A stretch of DNA of 25,967 bases, taken from positions 1-25,967 of the forward strand of contig CAZKOF010000026.1 of NCBI GenBank assembly GCA_964554335.1, in the 5' to 3' direction. The translations under genes and the position numbers were made by a program. Positions 1 to 5,850 of the stretch are shown here, one piece after another (position 1 is the stretch's first letter; each line of letters opens with the position of its first letter). The notes under the pieces are model-generated. The model had not been told where the DNA came from, ran no database searches, and worked only from the letters and a program-made list of their open reading frames with translations. Source of the stretch: UBA3263 sp964554335. Its GTDB lineage: Bacteria > Bacteroidota > Bacteroidia > Bacteroidales > Muribaculaceae.

Positions 1-16
1 AAATCTCAAAGGGCAT

Positions 17-55
17 AAAAAGAGGCTGCGCCTATTTTGACACAGCCTCTTTTTT
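17..55. terminator. Bidirectional intrinsic terminator after the folate gene
   Basis: An 8-bp perfect stem, AGAGGCTG (21-28) with CAGCCTCT (43-50), is flanked by a T run on each side: TTTT on the minus strand (20-17) and TTTTT on the plus strand (51-55). On the minus strand it ends the dCMP deaminase/protease/cyclo-ligase cluster. The stem overlaps the last codons and stop of the cyclo-ligase gene. It could also stop a plus-strand transcript entering from the left edge. Confidence 0.85.
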
Positions 56-598
56 GTTCCGGATGACGTGGGTTTCGGTGATGACCATGTCGAGGGGGAC
101 GTCGTGTTGGTCGGCAGTCAAACCGTCGGTAATGAGCTGAAAATCGTAGCCGACGCCGAGGGTGGTCGCGCGGGTCTGCGCAAGCAGGCGGTCGTAGAAG
201 CCACGTCCGCGGCCCAGGCGGTTGCCGGAGGGGTCGAGCGCGACAGAGGGCACAATTATGAGCTCCATGGAGTCGGGGTCTGCAAGATCGTTGCCGTCGG
301 GTTCCTCGATATGGAATGCGCCGAGGTGCAGGCGTGTGCGCTCATAGGGGAGCAACTCGAGGTTGACGCCATTGACGCGGGGTAGGAAGAAGTGTTTGTG
401 CGGGGACCACTTATCGATAAACTCCCGGGTTGAAAGCTCGTCAGGCAGGGAGTTATAGATAAGAATACGGTCGGCGAGCATGAATGCTGCCGTGCGCTCG
501 ACCGCGCGGAACACGGCGGCGGCTGCCGAGAGGCGTTCGGCGCGGGTCAGCAGCGACTTGCGGTCGCGCATGAGCCGACGGAGAGATTGTTTGTCCAT
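32..598 (-). CDS. 5-formyltetrahydrofolate cyclo-ligase family protein
   Basis: This 188-residue cytosolic protein matches the 5-FCL (MTHFS) family, which uses ATP to convert 5-formyl-THF to 5,10-methenyl-THF and so recycles a storage or inhibitory folate in one-carbon metabolism. The diagnostic C-terminal signature is visible at residues 117-137: a PSVALD stretch followed by GNRLGRGRGFYDR, the phosphate/ATP-binding and folate loop of the family. Length is normal for the family. The ATG shares one base with the TAA of the upstream protease gene (TAATG), which supports this start and suggests translational coupling. It is the last gene before the terminator at 17-55. Confidence 0.9.
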   Translation of the reverse strand: MDKQSLRRLMRDRKSLLTRAERLSAAAAVFRAVERTAAFMLADRILIYNSLPDELSTREFIDKWSPHKHFFLPRVNGVNLELLPYERTRLHLGAFHIEEPDGNDLADPDSMELIIVPSVALDPSGNRLGRGRGFYDRLLAQTRATTLGVGYDFQLITDGLTADQHDVPLDMVITETHVIRNKKEAVSK

Positions 599-2223
599 TA
601 TTCTTGTTGCGGGACTTGGTCTTCTTTGAGGGCCTCGATAGCGCGCAGGACCACGTTGTCGGTGGTGTTGTCGATTTCGTAGAACGCAGCGGTTCCGAGA
701 ACATCGCGGGCAATGAGAGCCTTTATCACATTGACAAGCAACGGCCGCGAGATATTGACGTAATACCAGCGGGTCGGCACGCCGTTGCGCGCGGCAAAGC
801 TGACGAAGTCGCCGAGCAGGGCCTGGTCGGAGGGGAGGAGGGCCAGGAGTTCGTCGACGGAGCCTGCGGCATCGAGGCGCGCGCGGTTGGCATCGACATA
901 CTCGAAGCAGAAGCGATGGAGCAGGCCGGCGTTGCTGACGCGCGTGTACCAGGAGGTAATATAGGTGGTGTCGGCAGGCACGAATATATCGGGCATTATG
1001 CCGCCGCCGCCATAGACCTCACGGCCCAGGCGGGTATGGAAGAGCAGTGAGGTGTCGAACTTGACGCTGTCGGCCGAGAAGACCTCGCCCGAGGCGTAGC
1101 GGTCATAGATTTCGAGCGAGTAATTGTCGGTGTCGCCCTTGGTGAAGGGTTTTTGGATGCAGCGGCCCGAGGGGGTATAGTAGCGTGCAGTCGTTATTCG
1201 CACGGCGGAACCGTCGCTGAGGTCTTCCTGGACCTGGACGAGCCCCTTGCCGAAGGAGCGGCGGCCGAGGATTATGCCGCGGTCATTATCCTGGAGGGCG
1301 CCGGCCACGATTTCGCTCGCCGAGGCCGAGAACTCGTCGAGAAGCACTGCGACACGCCCCCGGCGGAACGTGCCGGTGCCGTCGGCGGCAACAGCCTCAC
1401 GGGTCTCACCGCCGCGTCCGCGGGTCTCCACTATGCCCGCCCCGGCGGGGAGAAATTCATTGGCCATGCGGACTGCAACGTCAAGAAAACCGCCGCCGTT
1501 GCCACGGAGGTCGAGGATATAGTCTTGGGCTCCGTTTGCGCGCAACATCATCATCTGGGTGAAGAACTCGGTAAACGTGTTGCGGCCGAACTTGTTGACT
1601 TTGATGTAGCCGACGCCGGAGGTTATTATATAGGAGGCGTCGATTGAGGTCACGGGAATGTCGCCGCGGGTGACGGTGTAGGTCAGCAGCCCGGGTGCTC
1701 CGGCGCGTTTGATGTCGAGTTTGACCTGAGTGTCGCGCGGACCGCGGAGTTTTTTCATGACATCGTTGCTGGTCACGGATTTTCCCGTCATCGCCGTGTC
1801 GTTGACTTCAACAATGCGGTCGCCGGGCATGATTCCGATCTTTTCCGACGGTCCTCCGGAGATGACCTCGAGCACGGTGATGGTGTCGTTCATCATCTGG
1901 AAAGCGATTCCGATTCCGGAGAAAGAGCCGTCAAGCTCGGAGTTTACCGCCGTGAAGTCCTCGGCGGGGATGTAGGCCGTGTGGGGGTCGAGGTTGCTGA
2001 GGAGCATGGGTATGGTCTCCTCGAGCAGTGAGTCGAGGTTGACTTCGTCGACATATTCGCGCTCAATCAATGCGAAGAGCTCCTCTATCTTGTCGCGGGC
2101 ATGGGCAGAGGTGTCGTTGCGCGGGCGCAGGTTGAGTTTGCTGCCGATAAGCAGTCCGGCGAGCAGCGCAAGAGTGACAATCAAAGGCACTCCGACGAGT
2201 GCCACAATGTTATTCTTTTTCAT
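598..2223 (-). CDS. ctpA: S41 family C-terminal processing peptidase (CtpA/Prc-like)
   Basis: A 541-residue envelope serine protease of family S41, which trims or degrades periplasmic proteins from their C-termini. The N-terminus (MKKNN) is followed by one hydrophobic segment at about residues 6-26, an uncleaved anchor or signal peptide. A PDZ domain lies at roughly 88-175 and the tail-specific protease core at about 190-420. The Ser-Lys dyad is readable: SASASE at 299-304 with catalytic Ser301, and SFGKG with Lys326, 25 residues apart as in E. coli Prc. I chose the internal ATG at 2223 over one 13 codons upstream because it puts the basic-hydrophobic leader at the N-terminus and overlaps the dCMP deaminase gene by only 14 bp. 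The last ~120 residues are a family-specific C-terminal extension. Confidence 0.92.
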   Translation of the reverse strand: MKKNNIVALVGVPLIVTLALLAGLLIGSKLNLRPRNDTSAHARDKIEELFALIEREYVDEVNLDSLLEETIPMLLSNLDPHTAYIPAEDFTAVNSELDGSFSGIGIAFQMMNDTITVLEVISGGPSEKIGIMPGDRIVEVNDTAMTGKSVTSNDVMKKLRGPRDTQVKLDIKRAGAPGLLTYTVTRGDIPVTSIDASYIITSGVGYIKVNKFGRNTFTEFFTQMMMLRANGAQDYILDLRGNGGGFLDVAVRMANEFLPAGAGIVETRGRGGETREAVAADGTGTFRRGRVAVLLDEFSASASEIVAGALQDNDRGIILGRRSFGKGLVQVQEDLSDGSAVRITTARYYTPSGRCIQKPFTKGDTDNYSLEIYDRYASGEVFSADSVKFDTSLLFHTRLGREVYGGGGIMPDIFVPADTTYITSWYTRVSNAGLLHRFCFEYVDANRARLDAAGSVDELLALLPSDQALLGDFVSFAARNGVPTRWYYVNISRPLLVNVIKALIARDVLGTAAFYEIDNTTDNVVLRAIEALKEDQVPQQE

Positions 2224-2656
2224 TTTCGAGTTTTTCGATGTAGTCAACTTGAATTCCGGCACGCTTCAGAAGGTCAATGCCGTCGGTTATGCGATAGATC
2301 TCGTTGAACACCACGCGCTTGATACCTGCCTGGATTATCAGCTTGGAACATTCAAGACAGGGCGATGCCGTAACATAGAGGGTTGCGCCTTCGCTGGAGT
2401 TGTTGCTGCGGGCAACTTTCGTAATGGCATTTGCCTCGGCATGGAGAACATATGGCTTGGTGGCGCCGTTATCATCCTCGCAGACGTTTTCAAACCCCGA
2501 GGGTGTTCCATTAAATCCGTCGGATATAATCATGGAGCCGCTGACGATAATCGCGCCGACGCGGCGGCGGGTGCAATAGGAGTTTTCGGCCCAAATACGG
2601 GCCATGCGGAGGTAGCGGCAGTCAATGAGGTGTTGTTTGTTGTCGGGAATGTTCAT
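2210..2656 (-). CDS. Deoxycytidylate (dCMP) deaminase family protein
   Basis: A 148-residue zinc-dependent deaminase that probably converts dCMP to dUMP for dTTP synthesis. The cytidine/dCMP deaminase zinc motifs are intact: HAE at residues 72-74 (His72 ligand, Glu74 proton shuttle) and PCLEC at 99-103 (Cys100 and Cys103 ligands). The N-terminal DCRYLRMARIWAENSYCTRR stretch is typical of dCMP deaminase/ComEB-like proteins rather than tRNA adenosine deaminase. The gene heads the cluster with the protease and folate cyclo-ligase; its 3' end overlaps the protease start by 14 bp. A near-consensus promoter lies at 2677-2707. Substrate (dCMP versus other cytosine nucleotides) is inferred from family similarity. 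Confidence 0.88.
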   Translation of the reverse strand: MNIPDNKQHLIDCRYLRMARIWAENSYCTRRRVGAIIVSGSMIISDGFNGTPSGFENVCEDDNGATKPYVLHAEANAITKVARSNNSSEGATLYVTASPCLECSKLIIQAGIKRVVFNEIYRITDGIDLLKRAGIQVDYIEKLENEKE

Positions 2657-2676
2657 TCTTTACGCATAATAATACG

Positions 2677-2707
2677 CGAATGTAGTGAAAAAGGTTGATA
2701 TGTCAAA
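2677..2707 (-). promoter_or_regulatory. Candidate promoter of the dCMP deaminase cluster
   Basis: On the minus strand a TTTG (2707-2704) precedes TACATTCG (2684-2677) by 19 nt. That matches the Bacteroidota -33/-7 pattern TTTG-N19-TAnnTTTG with one mismatch in the -7 element. The predicted start of transcription, about 2670, lies ~15 nt before the ATG at 2656. Confidence 0.5.
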
Positions 2708-2732
2708 ATTAACAATTTTTAGGTAATATTTT

Positions 2733-2876
2733 TGTAACATATGTAATTATCTACTTTATAAGTTTTTACCCATTATTGTTGTAGGAGTGTGTTACATTTT
2801 ATAGTGCTTATTGTAACATGTTACAAGTTGTAATTTGTTGAGTTATGTTATTGATTATCAATAGTAGGATGTTACA
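2733..2876. promoter_or_regulatory. Operator-like cluster: 16-bp palindrome plus three half-sites
   Basis: The sequence TTGTAACATGTTACAA at 2811-2826 is a perfect 16-bp palindrome. Matching half-sites occur at 2733-2740 (TGTAACAT), 2790-2797 (TGTTACAT) and 2870-2876 (TGTTACA). Dyad symmetry with repeated half-sites upstream of a promoter is the usual form of a dimeric DNA-binding regulator's operator. The binding protein is unknown; autoregulation or another regulator is equally possible. Confidence 0.5.
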
Positions 2877-2917
2877 AATCGAATAAATTTTGAGTTTTTA
2901 TTAAATTTTTTCGCAAA

Positions 2918-2950
2918 TTTGTTTGGAAATAAAATAATTTCGTATATTTG
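2918..2950 (+). promoter_or_regulatory. Promoter of the ECF sigma factor gene
   Basis: A perfect -7 element TATATTTG (2943-2950) fits the Bacteroidota consensus TAnnTTTG. Two TTTG tetramers at 2918-2921 and 2922-2925 give spacers of 21 and 17 nt, either side of the usual 19-20. Predicted transcription start is near 2957. Confidence 0.6.
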
Positions 2951-3026
2951 CAGCGTCAATCAGAACGAGAGACACCCCAAAACAAGATATTCAAAAAAAA
3001 TATTCACCCAATAAAACACTTTCATC

Positions 3027-3533
3027 ATGGCAACCGCAATTCAATCTCAACTCATGGCACTGCAGAGCAACCTTCTCAACTTCGCTTACATGCTCACCTC
3101 TAACCGTGACGATGCCTACGACTTGCTGCAGGACACCATCCTGAAGGTTCTCGATAACGAAGATAAATATGCAGAAAACGCGAACTTCAAAGGTTGGGTA
3201 TTCACCATTATGCGCAACATCTTCATCAATAACTACCGCCACCATGTGCGCAGCGCAACCGTCATCGACCAAACCGAAGACCTCTATCATCTGAACTCAG
3301 CCCGTGAGAGTTCGATCGACTCTGTTGAAGGCACCTTCGCCGCCGGCGAAATCACCGAAGCCATAAACTCATTCTCCGACGAATACCGCATTCCCTTCTC
3401 GATGCACGTTGCAGGCTATAAATATAACGAAATCGCAGAAAAGATGGGTCTTCCCCTCGGAACCGTCAAGAGCCGCATCTTCTTTGCCCGTCAGAAGCTC
3501 CAGGTGATGCTCGCAGATTACCGCACACGCTGA
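3027..3533 (+). CDS. ECF-type RNA polymerase sigma factor
   Basis: A 168-residue sigma-70 family protein with only regions 2 and 4, i.e. an extracytoplasmic-function sigma factor that directs RNA polymerase to a dedicated promoter set. Region 2 spans about residues 14-75, with the DAYDLLQDTILKVLD helix and the FKGWVFTIMRNIFIN core-binding/-10 stretch. Region 4 spans about 112-162 and ends in the helix-turn-helix YNEIAEKMGLPLGTVKSRI. No anti-sigma factor is adjacent: the flanks are a long regulatory gap and a terminator followed by an opposite-strand tRNA. The gene is therefore monocistronic and probably controlled mainly by transcription, stability or an unlinked partner. It resembles the widespread Bacteroidales ECF factor linked to stress or stationary phase, but the regulon cannot be read from this window. 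Confidence 0.93.
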   Translation: MATAIQSQLMALQSNLLNFAYMLTSNRDDAYDLLQDTILKVLDNEDKYAENANFKGWVFTIMRNIFINNYRHHVRSATVIDQTEDLYHLNSARESSIDSVEGTFAAGEITEAINSFSDEYRIPFSMHVAGYKYNEIAEKMGLPLGTVKSRIFFARQKLQVMLADYRTR

Positions 3534-3594
3534 TAACGATTGCAACCGACATGCCCGCGGCCACCGCAAGTCTTTATTAAAAGGTAAACAAAAC

Positions 3595-3624
3595 GTCCGA
3601 CTCGGCTGAGTCGGACTTTCTTTT
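3595..3624 (+). terminator. Intrinsic terminator of the sigma factor gene
   Basis: A 9-bp perfect stem, GTCCGACTC (3595-3603) with GAGTCGGAC (3608-3616), a GGCT loop and a TTTCTTTT tail (3617-3624). It lies 61 nt after the sigma factor stop and 4 nt before the 3' end of the convergent tRNA-Cys. Confidence 0.88.
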
Positions 3625-3628
3625 AGTG

Positions 3629-3699
3629 AGGTCCCAAGCAGATTCGAACTGCTGTACACGGTTTTGCAGACCGTTGCCTAACCTCTCGGCCATGGAACC
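3629..3699 (-). tRNA. tRNA-Cys (anticodon GCA)
   Basis: A 71-nt cloverleaf reads on the minus strand. The 7-bp acceptor stem is GGTTCCA with TGGGACC (one G-U pair). The anticodon stem ACGGT/ACCGT encloses the loop CTGCAAA, giving anticodon GCA. The T-arm is GCAGTTCGAATCTGC and the discriminator base is U73, which is the cysteine identity base. The 3' CCA is not encoded and must be added by nucleotidyltransferase. No intron and no neighbouring tRNA. Confidence 0.96.
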
Positions 3700-3719
3700 G
3701 TTCGGGTCTAAATGCGCCG

Positions 3720-3750
3720 CAAAGTTACGCAAACTTTCCGACATCACAAA
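3720..3750 (-). promoter_or_regulatory. Promoter of tRNA-Cys
   Basis: On the minus strand TTTG (3750-3747), a 19-nt spacer and TAACTTTG (3727-3720) match the Bacteroidota consensus exactly. Predicted start is about 3712, giving a ~13-nt 5' leader to the mature tRNA end at 3699. Confidence 0.8.
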
Positions 3751-3773
3751 ATTTTACGGCAGTTTTTTGCCGT
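3748..3773 (-). terminator. Weak candidate terminator of the ATPase gene
   Basis: A 6-bp stem (ACGGCA on the minus strand at 3773-3768 with TGCCGT at 3761-3756) is followed by AAAATTTT. It overlaps the stop codon of the ATPase-DUF4435 gene and sits just before the tRNA promoter -33 box. The stem is short and the T run is only four, so read-through into tRNA-Cys is possible. Confidence 0.4.
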
Positions 3774-5326
3774 TACTTGATGTTGGCGCGTATGGCGGTG
3801 CGGATGCGGTCGGCGGCAGGGCCTGTGGTCTTTAGGATGTTGAGCACGGCGGTGAGATAGCCGCGTTTGTCGCCGGTGCCTGTCAGCGGTCCGACGTTTG
3901 ACTGGCCGACCATTGACTTCTGGTTGTATACGCGGAGCACGGAGGCGTAGTCGCCCTGATTAAGGTAGCCGCTGAACTCGCGGCAGAACTGCTCATAGAT
4001 TGCGCGCGGGTTGATTTCGTCAACAAGGTCGGTCATATGCTCTTCGAGTTTGGTGATGGAGGCAAAGCGGCCGTCGATGCGGTGCTCCATGGTGTGCTTG
4101 ACGTAATGGCGGGTGTGTTGCAGCGCCTGCTGGCGCATTTCGGAGCGGAACATGGCCATGACCGCGGCTTTGACTTTTTCAAAGGCGCGATGCTCGTCGC
4201 GACGGTGAACGGCAGCTACGGTGCGCACAACTTCCTCGATCAGAAGCATGTTTTCAATCTCAGCCACCTCCGGGACCATGATCTTCTTGCGTCTGAGATA
4301 GGCAACCTCCTGGGGAGAACGGCGGTCGCGGTCAACTATGCCCATGCTATCGAGATGATGAAAGGCCTCGAGGGAGTTGAAAACGCGGGTCGACTCGATG
4401 ACGCGGTCGCAGGAGCCGAGGGCGCGGACCGTGTGGTTTGGGAAAATCAGCGGATAGAGTTTGGCGTCGATAGAGTGGGTATTGTCCCCCTCGATGAAAA
4501 GCACCGGGCGCCGGGCGCCGAGAATCGAGAGATACATGTCCTCGGCCAGGGGCGAGTCGGGAGGCAGCAGGTCATAGTCGAACACGTCGGCCGCGGGGTT
4601 GCATCCGCGCACCCATATGGTTGTTGCCGAGCTGCGCGTCGAGGCGAAGTCGAGGTCGTGGGTGGTATAGACGAACGTGCAGTCGGGGCGGAGCGACTCG
4701 ACGCGGTCCCATACGGAGCGCAGCGTCGTCGGGTGGAGAAAAAGTTCGGGACTTTCGATGGGGATGACGGCGTTGTCAGGCGCATAGAGCACGGCGCCGA
4801 AGTAGTAGAGCACGAGTTTTTCGCCCGGCGATAGTTTCATCTGCGAGCGCCGGCCGCCGTCGGTGTGGTTGGCAAAAATGAGTGAGCCTTCGTGGCGCAG
4901 TACATCATTATCGGGAAATATCTCGCGCCAAAGCGAGAGCACCCGGTCGAGCTTGGTCACGGGGAGCGCCCCTGAGCGTCCCTCTATCTTGAAAGCGAGC
5001 AGCGCGGTCATCTCCTCGCTGAGCATCAGGCCCATCAGTCGTTCGGCCTCGGTTGCGGGGGCGCCGACGTTGCCCACGGTCAGGGGCGACTGCGCCAGAG
5101 CTTTGGCATAGAGCCCGTCGATTGTCTGAGGCTCGGCATCGGAGGCGTAGGCGCCATAGAGCGCCCTCAGGGGCGACATCGGAAAGACCAGCTCCGAGGG
5201 CGTGGTGCCCACGAGACGCGCGGTGAACCGCGACTTTCCGGCGCCGTTTGCACCGATAATTAAAATCTGACGGCTGCGGGTCGGCAGCTGCGGCTGCTCC
5301 TCGCCCTGACGTTTTGGCAGTTCCAT
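3773..5326 (-). CDS. Fused AAA/ABC-type ATPase - DUF4435 (TOPRIM-like) protein
   Basis: A 517-residue cytosolic protein in two parts. Residues ~18-240 form an OLD/AAA15-type ATPase: Walker A GANGAGKS (25-32), ABC signature-like LSPGEK (165-170), Walker-B-like VIPIESPELFLHP (187-199) and switch-His region YTTHD (220-224, His223). Residues ~272-440 look like DUF4435: strand plus acidic residue VLFIEGDN (274-282, Glu279), VDRDRR (331-336, Asp332/Asp334, TOPRIM-style DxD) and PEVAEIENMLL (352-362). In the usual hhhhDE box the Asp is Glu191 and the catalytic Glu is Ser192, so ATP turnover may be slow or sensor-like. This order resembles AriA+AriB of the PARIS anti-phage system joined in one chain. 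The gene stands alone with its own promoter, between tRNA-Cys and a candidate RNA. A conserved Bacteroidales housekeeping paralogue is the main alternative; the domain call is firmer than the defence role. Confidence 0.8.
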   Translation of the reverse strand: MELPKRQGEEQPQLPTRSRQILIIGANGAGKSRFTARLVGTTPSELVFPMSPLRALYGAYASDAEPQTIDGLYAKALAQSPLTVGNVGAPATEAERLMGLMLSEEMTALLAFKIEGRSGALPVTKLDRVLSLWREIFPDNDVLRHEGSLIFANHTDGGRRSQMKLSPGEKLVLYYFGAVLYAPDNAVIPIESPELFLHPTTLRSVWDRVESLRPDCTFVYTTHDLDFASTRSSATTIWVRGCNPAADVFDYDLLPPDSPLAEDMYLSILGARRPVLFIEGDNTHSIDAKLYPLIFPNHTVRALGSCDRVIESTRVFNSLEAFHHLDSMGIVDRDRRSPQEVAYLRRKKIMVPEVAEIENMLLIEEVVRTVAAVHRRDEHRAFEKVKAAVMAMFRSEMRQQALQHTRHYVKHTMEHRIDGRFASITKLEEHMTDLVDEINPRAIYEQFCREFSGYLNQGDYASVLRVYNQKSMVGQSNVGPLTGTGDKRGYLTAVLNILKTTGPAADRIRTAIRANIK

Positions 5327-5350
5327 GTCTTTCAGGTCTGATTAGAGATA

Positions 5351-5370
5351 GTAACTTTCCGCAAAGTTAC
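5351..5370. promoter_or_regulatory. Inverted repeat over the ATPase gene -7 box
   Basis: GTAACTTT (5351-5358) and AAAGTTAC (5363-5370) form a perfect 8-bp inverted repeat around a CCGC spacer. The right arm overlaps the predicted -7 element of the ATPase gene (5369-5362), and the left arm falls at or just after the predicted start of transcription. This is where a repressor dimer would act, or where a short 5' RNA hairpin would form. No regulator can be named. Confidence 0.45.
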
Positions 5371-5395
5371 GAAAAAAAAACGAAACACTCCCAAA
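5362..5395 (-). promoter_or_regulatory. Promoter of the ATPase-DUF4435 gene
   Basis: The minus-strand -7 element TAACTTTG (5369-5362) matches the Bacteroidota consensus. A TTTG at 5395-5392 gives a 22-nt spacer, slightly longer than the 19-20 seen elsewhere in this window. The predicted start, near 5355, gives a ~30-nt leader before the ATG at 5326. Confidence 0.55.
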
Positions 5396-5396
5396 A

Positions 5397-5428
5397 TTTG
5401 CATATGTTACGGAAACTTTGTAACTTTG
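5397..5428 (+). promoter_or_regulatory. Plus-strand promoter driving the candidate RNA
   Basis: TTTG (5397-5400), a 20-nt spacer and TAACTTTG (5421-5428) match the Bacteroidota consensus exactly. It diverges from the ATPase promoter 2 bp away. The nearest downstream ORF starts at 5851, so transcription beginning near 5435 would make either a non-coding RNA or a ~415-nt leader. Confidence 0.7.
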
Positions 5429-5434
5429 CCGCGC

Positions 5435-5745
5435 AGACCGTAACGCAGAGGCCCGGTCATCGGGCTTAAGCGGGAGGGTTTGCAACAATATATGGAAGCG
5501 TTTACTCGACGCTCTTTCTTGATTCCTTGAAACCTGGAAAACTTCATCGGATTAGTCAAGAATGCAGCAAACGGTAGATGGCTTGTGTGGATATGTATAA
5601 CTGCCATGTTCGGCTCGTGAGTGTCGGGCGTGGGTTGGCATATTCCGCGTGAGGCCTCTGCGTAGTTTGCTCGTTCCAACTAATCCGGGCAGTTCCAGGG
5701 CCTCAAGGAGAAGGATCGGGCAGCAAGTACAGACTCTCACGTTTT
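5435..5745 (+). ncRNA. Candidate structured non-coding RNA or long 5' leader (unassigned)
   Basis: About 310 nt with no convincing ORF on either strand, GC-richer than a normal Bacteroidales spacer and preceded by a consensus promoter. Long perfect complementarities are visible: 5443-5450 (ACGCAGAG) with 5656-5663, extendable to 11 bp; GCCCG/CGGGC hairpin 5451-5465; AGCGT/ACGCT hairpin 5497-5513; GTTTGC 5478-5483 with GCAAAC 5567-5572; ATGGC 5578-5582 with GCCAT 5603-5607; GGATTAGT 5549-5556 with ACTAATCC 5679-5686; and 5616-5625 with 5732-5741 (9 of 10 pairs). The last two cross the first helix, so a pseudoknotted fold or alternative folds are implied. A GTTTTCTT tract follows 5741 and may mark the 3' end. 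The hallmark motifs of RNase P RNA, tmRNA, SRP RNA and common riboswitches were not found. Confidence 0.4.
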
Positions 5746-5850
5746 CTTGTATCTGTGTTTTCTCCATTATGAGGGCAATGGAATATTCGGTAATGTAACG
5801 GAGTTCCATTATGCGAATATACTGTCACATTATGCTCCACCAAAACACAA

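Larger units (their letters stand above)
2657..3026. other. AT-rich intergenic regulatory region with repeated GTTACA sites
   Basis: This 370-bp gap between divergent genes has no plausible gene and is far AT-richer than the coding DNA around it. It holds the dCMP deaminase promoter on the minus strand (2677-2707), a cluster of TGTAAC/GTTACA half-sites and one full palindrome (2733-2876), and the sigma-factor promoter on the plus strand (2918-2950). From about 2957 to the ATG at 3027 is a ~70-nt leader ending in an A-rich stretch. Confidence 0.7.

Noticed and set aside
4037..4834. Plus-strand open frame (265 codons) opposite the ATPase-DUF4435 gene
   Set aside because: It overlaps the region holding the Walker B and DUF4435 motifs on the other strand, and its own composition is not protein-like.
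3629..5326. Genomic island or attachment site at tRNA-Cys
   Set aside because: No integrase and no direct repeat of the tRNA 3' end was seen in the neighbourhood, so proximity alone is not evidence of integration.
5435..5745. RNase P RNA, tmRNA or SRP RNA
   Set aside because: A GCAAACGG..GATGGC stretch (5567-5582) loosely recalls RNase P, but the universal GGAAAGUCC and ACAGAA-type motifs are absent. No ALAA-type tag frame or tRNA-like end for tmRNA, and no GGAAG-type SRP tetraloop helix.
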